Part shown: positions 32,332-41,891 of the stretch, piece after piece
How the letters are laid out: each line of letters starts with the position of its first letter
Numbering within the stretch: position 1 is the stretch's first letter
DNA from: Plectosphaerella cucumerina
Taxonomy: Eukaryota; Ascomycota; Sordariomycetes; Glomerellales; Plectosphaerellaceae
Length of the DNA: 64,000 nucleotides
Assembly (NCBI GenBank): GCA_020746995.1
Contig: JAGPXD010000002.1
Location: 4,340,001-4,404,000 of the forward strand
Reading direction: 5' to 3'
Made by a program: the position numbers and the translations under genes
Notes under the pieces: model-generated
Told to the model about the DNA's origin: nothing
The model's database searches: none
What the model saw: the letters and a program-made list of their open reading frames with translations, nothing else

Positions 32332-35300
32332 TATGATTGCTGAAAAAGAAACAGAACAGGACGCTGACTGCAGAAGTGAAAAGAGCGGAGGAGCCTGCCT
32401 GCGATTAAGGTGTAGAAACGAAAAGAACGGGAATGCCGCCAGGGCCAAGACGGAAAGCAAGAGAGCGAATGCCTGGTCAGGTCATGAATCTGAACGCCTG
32501 CGGATTAGACGAGAGGAGGAGCAAAAGGGGGCTTGTCACGAGGAAGTCGGCGAACGGTCTGGTTTTGACACAAACACACCACAGTGCACCCACCACCACC
32601 CCGACAACGTCTAGAAACTTGACCCGTTTCTCCTTAAGCTTAAAGCTGGCCCTGAGGCCGTCACCGGGGTTGCAGCCTGGGATCCCTTGTCGATGCCGCG
32701 TATAGGCCCCGCTCCGGCACTCGACGCGCAGGTCCGAGGGGTCCGAACCCATGTTGCCGCCCCTGTTTCGGCAGGGGGGACGAGGGGATCGCTGTTGACT
32801 GTTGGAGAGGGAAGCAGGGCAAGACGAGGCAAGTTGAGACGACAGGAAACCGCGTGCTTGGTTGTGTGATGAGGTGGTTGGATGAGTGGACAGTTCAGAT
32901 GGTCGACTTTATTTGATACTTTGAATTTGGGACGCAGTTGAGCTGATGTGCTGCAGTCGAGGACTTGAGGTTGTGGGTATTGTAAACCCCTAGGTAGTTG
33001 TCTGCTGAGCAAAGTACGCCGTTCCTCGTCTGCCATCTTTTCCGCCCCCAGCTGCCACCATGATCATCCGCCCAACTCTGGTCGGATCGCCATATGATGC
33101 CCCCATCGCATCCAGCCAAGGCCCAAGTGCCGCCGCCCTGTCGGCCCAGCAGCCCAGCCAGGCAAGTTGAGCCCAACATCAGGCCATCAATTCTCCCCCC
33201 GATCGGACGCCTCATCGTGGGACGAGTCAGGTTTCAAGAGCCGTGTGGCACCCGCCACCCCAGCTGCCATGGCCCATCAGGCCCTTGACGTGTGTCGGAC
33301 GCCTGGGCATGAGACGGACGATTGCCCCGTCTTGGCGTGTCGCGACGTTGCCAAGCCGCCTGGAGGCCGGGGGCGGTCGGGGATTTTGGTGCTTTTGCCG
33401 CCCGCCGGGATCGTCATGTGGTCTGGGCGCCGCGGAGATTTCACGACGGGGGCTCGGGAGAAGCAACGTGGGTGAGGTGAAGCGGACGTGCGCTGGCATC
33501 ATGCTGTGCTGGAGGTGGTCAAGAGAGGGGGAAGTTGATGCGTTCATCACAAGACGCTCACTGACGGCGCCCCATCCCATGGGAAGCCCTGCTGGAGCTG
33601 TTTCTCCGTCTTCTTCGATGCTTTCAGCGGCATGCTCCAACACGCCAGGCCCTCGAACCCCAGGCCCTGAGCTCGCCCAGCTTTATCGAGATGCCGTCTG
33701 CCCGTTTAACAAGGGTCCTCGTACAACTCGTACGAGCTGGTTCTGGGCAGTTGACAAGCAAGTTCTAGAACCTTGGCTTGGGGTATCCTGGCTCGCGCAA
33801 ATCTTACGTCCGTGGTCACACGTCGTCTCATCTGCCGCCTGTGCCCCTGCGTCCTCCCAGTCTGTCAATGTTCTGGCCCGGAAGAACGAAAATCCTGGGT
33901 GGCATCAACATGGGCCATCGAGTGTGACCCTGCACCGAACGGCTCCAGTCCTTGGTGTGTGAGCTACCGCCAGGTTTTGTTGGGTCACGCAACTTGCCAT
34001 TGCAGGACCTGCCTGGTGATGGTTGCGATTCAAGTTGTCATGCTTCAGCTACCTAGACAAACAGCTGAAGTCTGAAAACAAACGGCCTCACACTCGTTTT
34101 GACATTCTATTCGTTTCTTCAAGCAGCCAACTTGTCGCCATTGGCGCCCAACTACCCAACAATCCTCTAATCTGGCCAGATACGCCTTTCCTCTTGAGCC
34201 AACTATCGACCCATCACGCCTATTCCTGCCAGCGCAGCGCTACATATCATCTGTCATCACCGTTTCAGACGGTGCCCCCATGAAGCAGCACCCCTCACCC
34301 TTTGCTGTCACAGCAGGCGCCTTGGAATTTCGAGCTAAGCATGTTCCAGATGAGTGATTTGATTGTCCCCCTTCCACAGACTAGAATAGTGCATTTATTT
34401 GCCTTTTAGCCGTCTTCGTAAGAGAGGTGAAATCCTCTCCCACAGTTTTCACGGTACTTACAGCATTGCTTCCAAGGATGCACTGACTTGACGTCTTCGT
34501 ACAAGATACGAGGGATTTAATCCTCTCCTCTCCACAGGATCAGCAACACTGCACTGCCCAAGTCTGTCCTGATGGTTGGTGGAGAGAAAACTGAGCCAAA
34601 CTCAAAGATTTGTCTTACTGAGTGAATGCTGATTCGAGAACACCCGAGAACACACCGGTCAGAAAACTGATTCACTGCGAATGGGGTACATTACTGATGA
34701 TAGGTCGGGGGCTGTCTTTGCCAAGAACACCTAGACATGGCCAGACAATGCTAGGGACGTGTGCAGGTAGGGTCTCTCGTGGTAAGGGGTCGTTGATCGA
34801 TTCCGGCTTCGCCCCTTTTCCGTGCCCACCTCCCTCAGGATGGACCATCCACGTTGCCGTCCCACGCTTTTCCGGTCTTGCCTTCCGTCCGGGCCATGTG
34901 TGCCTGTGTCTTGCAAATCGTCTTTCCTCTCACAGACTGGGCAAAGATTTGCAGTCCCGGGGAGCAGGACACCATGCCGCCAACTGCTCCGGAGAGGATA
35001 TGGAAAAGATCGTCCAGGACATACAACGGTTGTCCCTGGGCAGTCAACCTTCAAACCATCAAATTACCTCAACCTAGAAGTGCTTCCCCGCCAATGATGA
35101 ACCGCACGGTTGCAGAAACGGACGAAGTCAGGCACTTCCGTCTCCGGTCGTCCAGCAACGACACTACTCCTGACGGAACATCTCCGCTAGAATTCTAGCT
35201 CGGAAAAGAAAACACAGCAAAGGTCCAACATGTGCCCACCTGATGTGATCACCGAGACCCGCCCGGCTCTCGGTCCCGATGTTATACTGTCGTAAAGGAG

Positions 35301-37159
35301 AACCAAAGACATCAGTTGAACCCCCCTGCTTCTCTTCCAGACGCACCTAATCAGATGCAGTAATTAACCGCCCAAGAACGGCACATTTTCTCCGAATACA
35401 GCCACCTCATCAATGCCAAGACTAATCAGCCTCAACCCCCTCTCCACCATGGACAGAAGAAGAAGAACGCCTAAGACATCAACCGCCCTGCCAACGGCCC
35501 CGCCTCCAGCCGCAGCCCTTTCCTTCACCGGCATCCCTTCCTCCAAGACACGGGACTCACCCGAAACACGGGACTGGCATGCCAAGAAAGAAACCAAAAA
35601 TCTTCACCGCGCTGCCCAGGCGGCCCAGCCCGCGCAACAGCTCCAATGACAGCGCTCCTTTTCCGCCCTGAGCGCATACGTCTCAGAGGCGCATCTGAGC
35701 ATCTCGAGCATCTCCGCCGGCCGCCCTCCCGCCCCGCTCCACTGCCCCCAATGCGGCAACGCCATCCCTTCCCGCTCATCTCGATGACATCGTTCCCGCT
35801 CCCGGCCGGCATATCAGATCTCGGGGAGACCCCGACACCCCGCCCGCTGGCATGCCTCTCCCGCCGATGTACATGCCTCGGGGCATTGCGGCTCGCCCAA
35901 CGGCACCTGTCACACATCCCCCCTTCCCGCCCTGATCGACGCGCCGATTTCCCTACATGTCCTAACCGTCCCTCGTGAGCACGAATAGGGCTGGCAGTCC
36001 TTCCCCCGTGTGACATGTCACGCCGCCAACGCGCGGGGGCGAGACATATTGTACAGCCTCCCTGCCGTCTTCCCGCCGTCACATCTCACTTCACCCCGTG
36101 CCCGAGTGCCGTGCTCACTAACATCGCAAGATGCTTTCCCGCGAGCATGCCCCGGTCTCACCCCGACCTTCACCGGTCTCCCTCGCCCCGTCTTGCCAAG
36201 GAGGCCAGACCCAGAACCCCTCGTCGAATATTGCCCACAAATGATGCTCGCAGCCAAGACCCCCCATCCTCCAAGAACGAATAGAACTGCATAGGCGGCG
36301 ATGCGCCATCAAACTCTACCTCGATATGTCTGAGGCCAAGGCCGTCCCTGGGGGGGCGCGACGGCCCGTGGCGGGGCCCGCGGCTCTCAGCTCCGGAGGG
36401 GCTTGTTCTTCACGTTCAACCGCTTGCATGCCTGAGTGATGCCGGGGGCGTTTTAGACTTCCACATCGGTCCTGGCCAGCGGCTACAATGTTGTCATACC
36501 GGGGATGCTCCTCCTGGGCTTAATATCTAGAAAACGTCAAGAGGCAGAGTGAAGGCAATGGCAGCAGGTTCGAGACGACTTCAGGCAAGCTGGCCGGGTT
36601 CAGTCTAGCATCCACAAGCTACCTCACCTCAACGAAAAAAATCTCGAGTGATACTCACGATAAACTCGCACTGCTTGACCTGCTTGACATCAGCCTCCAC
36701 AATGACTTGACTCGGACCGCCCCTCATGTCTGACCTGTGCTGCAATAGGCAATAGGAATGTTGCAATACCCTCCATAGCCCTCAGTCACGATGGAGTCCC
36801 ATGCGGTTCAACGCCAAGCCATGTTTCATCTCCTGGCCGTTCACAGCACAGAAGAACTAGTCGGTGTGGCACGGGAGACTGTTGAGAGGCAACGGCCGGC
36901 AACTCTCTGGCATGATGAGGGCGAGCCGGTGGCTGGCATCACAGGACCTCGTAGCATTCGAGGGTCACGATCCAGCAAGACAACATCGCCTCGATATGGG
37001 AGGAAAAAGTCTATAAAACCCCAGGCCTCTGCCGCACTCCTCTCATCTTTTTTCTTTCCTCATCAGCTCATCACAGTCCATCATCACTCACTACTACTCT
37101 CCACCACTCACTCAAACAACCAAACTTTCGAGTTTCAACTCCCAACCACCACTTTCAAA
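32332..37159. other. Gene-poor 4.8 kb intergenic region
   Basis: No gene, tRNA, 5S rRNA or transposon was recognised in this stretch. Frames of 100-240 codons exist (for example around 33243-33962 and 35525-36082) but show no domain or coding-like composition. The left end is the promoter of the fusion gene and the right end that of the small secreted protein gene. A small imperfect repeat containing GTCTTCGTA and AATCCTCTCC occurs near 34410-34440 and 34490-34530. Regulatory RNA or long promoters are possible but unsupported. Confidence 0.5.
37012..37018 (+). promoter_or_regulatory. TATA box of the small secreted protein gene
   Basis: TATAAAA lies 142-148 bases before the ATG at 37160 and is followed by a CT- and CAAC-rich leader, a common layout of strongly expressed fungal genes. 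Confidence 0.6.
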
Positions 37160-37496
37160 ATGAAGTTCTCCATGGTCCTCGCCCTCCCCGCCCTGGCCCT
37201 CGCCGCCGCCACTCCCGCCAACGTCGTTGAGGAGCGCCAGATCCCCGGCCTTCCTCTCCCCGCCCTTCCCCTCGACCTCCAGTGCCTCCTCGGCGTCACT
37301 GGCATCCTCGCCTGCCTGCCCAACCCCGGCGCCGCCCCGGTCCTCACCGACCTCCTCGGCTGGTGAGTCTCTCTCTTGATTCCTGCATCCTGATCTTGCC
37401 CAAACTGACCCTGGTGACCACAGCCCCCTCGGCGTCATCACTCGCGCTCTCAGCTGCGTCACCGGCGGCCTTCCTCTTCCCCTCCCCAAGAACTAA
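37160..37496 (+). CDS. Small secreted four-cysteine hydrophobic protein
   Basis: Two exons (37160-37362, 37424-37496) encode 91 residues. A signal peptide (MKFSMVLALPALALAAA) is followed by a short polar segment TPANVVEERQ and a Leu/Pro-rich mature part. Four Cys residues occur in QCLLG, LACLP, LLGCPLG and LSCVTG; the third is created across the intron. The eight-Cys hydrophobin pattern is absent, so it is not a hydrophobin. The strong TATA box and long CA/CT-rich leader suggest high expression. It could be a cell-surface protein or an effector-like protein; no function is known to me. The start is the ATG after the consensus TTTCAAA. Confidence 0.82.
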
Positions 37497-38522
37497 GCGC
37501 ATCAACCAGCGCCGTTCCGGGAGGAACCACCCAGAGTAGTTGATATGGATACTTGATGAGCATGACAACGGCTCGAGAGGTCGGACAACAGGGCTTCAGG
37601 GGCCAATCATGACTCTGCCACACTTTAGTGCGCACAATACAACACAGTCGTTACTGGTTTCTACTAATGTTCCATACATGTGACTTCGATGTTCCTCGTG
37701 CTTCCAGTGAAATCCTCCGCACTCGCTTGACTGATCTGCAGCCTATTCAGGCCCAGCTCGTGTTCGCAGCCCATTCGAAACTACCACATCTGCAGTAATG
37801 CAAATAACGCATCCTCGCTGTCAGATGGTTGCCTCATATGCACCCAATATCGGAGATGACCAATAATAAAACCAGCCCTAAGCTGAAACAAACACCAAAT
37901 ATCATCTCGCACCCTACACTCCGAGAACCACATCCTGTGCCCTTGCCGAGGTCACCTGCGCCGTGCCTCGATTTAGCCGTACCACCCGAACCTGTCATCA
38001 GTGCCGTGCAACCCCACGGGGCCACACCCCCTGTCCCACGAGATCTGGCGTATCGGCATGTTTCCCTCTCGCCTTAGCGAGGCTTACCTTGACGCCGCCA
38101 CTCTCGCGAGTCTGGCACGCGGGCCGTAATGCGACGTCCCAAACTGGCCAGCCCCCGTGGCTTTGGCCTCGATCGGCGCCAGCTCGGGGAATCAGTAATA
38201 TACTCCTTCACTGCGATTTGATTGTTCGCCCTCCCTCCTTGATGGAGCAGACCGCCCGCGGACCCCTGCCTGGTCGCACCGGCCCCAGCAGTGGCGAGAG
38301 CTCGTGTGGCACTGCTGTGCTGAATCGAGCAATTCGCGGATCAACTGGGCCCGAGAAACTCCGCGGGCTTCGGCTCGACTATCCAAGGTATTCTCGGGGA
38401 AACTGATGATTCTCGGAATAAAACTACTATAAAGGCTGCTCTGGTATCACGTCCCTTTAGTCCGGGGACAGCATCACAGGCCTCAGTACATAGGTCAACT
38501 CCTTGATACCCCATTCCTTACG
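37497..38522. promoter_or_regulatory. Intergenic region with the AA9 gene promoter
   Basis: This 1026-base stretch holds the 3' UTR of the small secreted protein gene and the AA9 promoter. A TATAAA at 38428-38433 lies 90-95 bases before the AA9 start codon. No other gene is supported. Confidence 0.55.
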
Positions 38523-39636
38523 ATGAAGGCCTCCTCCCTCCTTCTGGCCATTGCGGCCACCGTCTCCGGTCATGCTATCTTTCAAAAGATCTCCATCGAT
38601 GGCGCCGACCAAGGCCAGCTGAAGGGTGTCCGCGCCCCGAGCAGCAACTTCCCCATCCAAAACGTCAACGACCCCGAGCTCGCCTGCAACAAGAACATCC
38701 AGTTCAAGGACAACGTCATCCACAGCATCAACCCCGGTGCTCGCATTGGCGCATGGTGGGGTCACGAGATCGGAGGTGCCGCGGGCCCCAACGACCCGGA
38801 CCATCCCATCGCCAAGAGCCACAAGGGTGAGCTGCCTTTAACCACATGTCCTTCGTAGATTCTTAGCTGACACTTCTGTCTCCAGGCCCCATTTCGTACT
38901 ACCTCGCCAAGGTTAGCAACGCCGCCAGCGCCTCCGCCTCGGGTCTCACTTGGTTCAAGGTGGCCGAGGACGGCCTGTCTGGTGGCCAGTGGGCCGTCGA
39001 CAGGATGATCGCCGGCAACGGCTGGCACTACTTCACCCTGCCCACCTGCGTGGCGCCCGGTGACTACCTGCTGCGCGTCGAGCTCCTGGCCCTGCACAGC
39101 GCCAGCATTCGTGGCGAGGCCCAGTTCTATGTCGGATGTGCTCAGTATGTTCCACGTCGCCACTCTCATGTCAACGTCCCTCTAATAAACATACCTAGGA
39201 TCCGCGTCGGTGGCTCCGGCACCAACACTGGCACCGGTTCGACTGCTGTCTACCCCGGCGCCTACTCTGCCACTGACCCTGGCATCCTCATCTCCATCTA
39301 CGACAACTCGGGCAACCCCAGCGGCGGCGGTCGCCCCTACACCGTCCCTGGCCCGAGGCCCATCACCTGCTCTGGCAGCCCGCCCTCGTCGCCCCCGACC
39401 TCACCTCCCTCGACTCCTCCCAGCACGCCGCCGTCCACGCCACCGAGCACCCCTCCCCCAAGCGGCGGCTCTGGTGCCCCCCTTTACGGCCAGTGCGGTG
39501 GCTCTGGATGGACTGGCCCGACAACCTGCGCTTCCGGCAAGTGCACAGCGTCGAACCAGTGGTACAGTGAGTACTTTCGCCCTTTCTCCAAGGTATTATG
39601 GGTACTAACAGTTGCAAAGGCCAGTGTCTGCCTTAG
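38523..39636 (+). CDS. AA9 lytic polysaccharide monooxygenase with C-terminal CBM1
   Basis: AA9 enzymes are secreted copper enzymes that oxidatively cleave cellulose. Four exons (38523-38826, 38886-39144, 39199-39566, 39620-39636) close to 315 residues. The signal peptide ends at Gly16, so His17 becomes the N-terminal copper-brace His. Other marks are SHKGPISYYLAKV (second His region), ALHSA, and AQFYVGCAQI with the conserved Gln and axial Tyr. The catalytic domain is followed by a Pro/Ser/Thr linker (PPSTPPST repeats) and a CBM1 (YGQCGGSGWTGPTTC to QWYSQCLP). The last exon is only 17 bases and completes the CBM1 Cys; the preceding intron has a good TACTAAC branch site. It targets crystalline cellulose and needs an electron donor or H2O2. 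Confidence 0.95.
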
Positions 39637-40415
39637 TGTGTGGGCAACATCATCGGCCAACCCCGGTGTTGAGGTTGGTTCGGGTAAGGTACATGTCCGA
39701 GACATCTCGCCTTATCTCACGCTTCCAATGGATGGGCAGCCTTGGTACCATATTGCATATATTCAACCACAATCCATGTCTCATACATATCTTTGCCTCT
39801 CGGAACTTCGGGGAATATCACAAGGCCGTCGGCCGGCACGACTAGACCCACAAGGCGGCTGCCTGTCCAAAGATCGAGCTAGCGATCTCCTCTCCCGCGG
39901 TGATGTCACGTATTTTTGATCCAGATCGAAAGGGATCCGATCCTAGTCAGGGCGGCGGGCGGAGCCGAAGCCGGGGCCAGGCTGTTTTCACAGCAACTTC
40001 ACGCCGTGTGGTACACCAACACGCAAATTGTGTGCACTCGACGCGTTCACAAGCCTTCGCCCGTGGATCCTTTTTAACCGCATTTGCCTTGGCGATGGTC
40101 CGTGTTGGTTCATGTGAGAGACCGGATCGATTGTGATGGGCTTTGCATCTTGCAGTGGCAGACAATGTTCACGGCTCGTCGATACACGTTTGACAATGCT
40201 TGACGTCAGTTTAGACGGTTGGTTAAGTTTGAGTTTTCGAGCTCGAGCTCTTAAAAGAGAGCACATGTCGGCCTCGATTCATCAAGGAGCTATCTCACCA
40301 GCAGCAAAGTATCCAACATCACACAGTACCAAGCGTCCAGCATTACAGTCCCAATCGCTACCGCTACCGCAACCGCAAACAGCCACAGCCACAACTCGCC
40401 TTGCCATCGAGAACC
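39637..40415 (+). promoter_or_regulatory. Promoter region of the PRISE-type reductase gene
   Basis: These 779 bases precede the reductase start. A perfect ATF/CREB-type palindrome TGACGTCA is at 40201-40208. A perfect 12-base palindrome GAGCTCGAGCTC is at 40239-40250, embedded in a longer near-palindrome with T and A flanks. Imperfect CGCTAC/CGCAAC hexamers lie in the leader near 40358-40378. Binding by a bZIP factor is inference. Confidence 0.55.
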
Positions 40416-41744
40416 ATGAGCTCACAGTCATTCCCCCTCCGCCAGTCGGGCATCTACCGCAACCTTCCCACCTTCGACCCCTCGATCAAGAACCTCACGG
40501 CCGTCGTCTGCGGTGCCACGGGCATCTCCGGCTTCCACGCGGTCCGGGCTCTCCTCGACTCGCCCGACCGCTGGAGCACCATCTACACCGTGTCGCGCAA
40601 GCCCCTCTCCGATGCCCAGCTGGCCTTTATCCCCAAGGACCTCCACAGCCGCATCAAGCATGTCGCCGTGGACTTCTCCTCCTCGCACGAATCCCTCGCC
40701 GACACTCTGCGCGATGCCATTCCCTCCGTCGACTACGTCTTCTACTACACCTACATCCAGCCCGCGTCCGAGAACGGCGAAACGGCCATGGACCCCGCCA
40801 TGGCGCAGAAGCTCGTCGACGCCAACGTCCCCGTCTTCGAAGCCTTCCTCGGCGCGCTCGAGAAGGCCCGGCTCACGCCCAAGCGGTTCCTACTTCAGAC
40901 CGGCGGCAAGAACTACGGCATGCACATGGGCCGCGTGCGCACCCCGCTCGTCGAGTCGGACCCCCAGCCGCGCCACGTCGGCCCCAACTTTTACTACAAC
41001 ATGGAGGACCTCCTCAAGAACTTCTGCGAGCGCCACCCAGGCACAGGCTGGAACGTGGTCCGTCCGCTGGGCATCGTGGGGTCCGCCGAGTCGTCTTGGA
41101 TGAACATGTTCTACTCGTTCGGACAGTACGCAGCCGTGCAGGCGCACAGGGGCCAGCCGCTCGAGTTTGGCGGCGACTTCACCTCGTGGCAGTTTGAAAT
41201 GTGCCACTCGACCGCGCGGCTGTCAGGATATCTGAGCGAGTGGGCCGTGCTAGAGGACGGTTGCGCAAACCAGGCGTTCAACGCGCACGACGGCGGCGGC
41301 CTCAGCTGGGACAGATTCTTCTACGAGCTGGCGCGCTGGTTCGGGGTATCGGGGGTGATCCCGCCCGCGGAGGACGGCGAGTACCGCGACACGCTGAAGC
41401 TTCCGGGTGGGAAGGAGGGGCCGCTCGGGTACGGTCCGCCGGTGCGGATGAGGACGACGTACACGCTGGCCGAATGGTCGGAGCGGAAGGAGGTGCAGGC
41501 CGCCTGGGAGGAAATTCGCGGCGAGTCACAGACGATCAAGCCCGATGCCGAGATTGGGCCTGAGATCGCTACTGGCGACTATGCCTACATCGCTTTTGGC
41601 ACGACTTCGATGAACAAGGCCAGGCGGTACGGCTTTAGTGGGTTTGTCGACACGCTCGAGAGTGTGTTTGAAGAGTTCCGCGAGATGGAGGCTTTCGGGC
41701 TGCTGCCAGCGATGAAGGTGGATGCCGCCAATCCGCTGGTGTGA
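40416..41744 (+). CDS. PRISE-type short-chain reductase (iridoid synthase/progesterone 5-beta-reductase-like)
   Basis: PRISE enzymes are atypical NADPH-dependent SDRs that reduce the C=C bond of enones. The intronless frame starts at the ATG at 40416 (GAACCATGAG) and encodes 442 residues. The Rossmann motif VCGATGISGFHAVRALL lies at 31-47 and a VSRKP NADPH-selectivity Arg follows. The family's active-site pair is present: Lys165 in QTGGKNYG and Tyr193/194 in NFYYNMEDLL. The C-terminal half (SWDRFFYELARWFGV, TLAEWSERKEVQAAWEE) is typical. No signal peptide is present, so it is cytosolic. The natural substrate in fungi is unknown; a role in detoxifying enones is plausible. Confidence 0.85.
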   Translation: MSSQSFPLRQSGIYRNLPTFDPSIKNLTAVVCGATGISGFHAVRALLDSPDRWSTIYTVSRKPLSDAQLAFIPKDLHSRIKHVAVDFSSSHESLADTLRDAIPSVDYVFYYTYIQPASENGETAMDPAMAQKLVDANVPVFEAFLGALEKARLTPKRFLLQTGGKNYGMHMGRVRTPLVESDPQPRHVGPNFYYNMEDLLKNFCERHPGTGWNVVRPLGIVGSAESSWMNMFYSFGQYAAVQAHRGQPLEFGGDFTSWQFEMCHSTARLSGYLSEWAVLEDGCANQAFNAHDGGGLSWDRFFYELARWFGVSGVIPPAEDGEYRDTLKLPGGKEGPLGYGPPVRMRTTYTLAEWSERKEVQAAWEEIRGESQTIKPDAEIGPEIATGDYAYIAFGTTSMNKARRYGFSGFVDTLESVFEEFREMEAFGLLPAMKVDAANPLV

Positions 41745-41891
41745 AGATGGTCCAGGGTGGTCTGGGCGATGGACATTCCTTGTGACGGTTAGATGTGAAA
41801 AAATAGATGCAAAGGATCAATCTCGGATTACTCGGGCGAGGGTTTGATATGATTTGAATTCTGGACACACTTGTTGTATCAATCGCACAGT

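Noticed and set aside
33243..33962. 239-codon plus-strand frame in the gene-poor stretch
   Set aside because: No domain or signal peptide, and unbiased residue composition; looks like chance in GC-rich DNA.
35525..36082. 185-codon Arg/Gly/Cys-rich minus-strand frame
   Set aside because: The Cys residues show no zinc-finger spacing and the composition is typical of an antisense GC-rich frame.
37160..37496. Hydrophobin assignment for the small secreted protein
   Set aside because: Only four Cys residues and no CC pair are present, so the hydrophobin signature fails.
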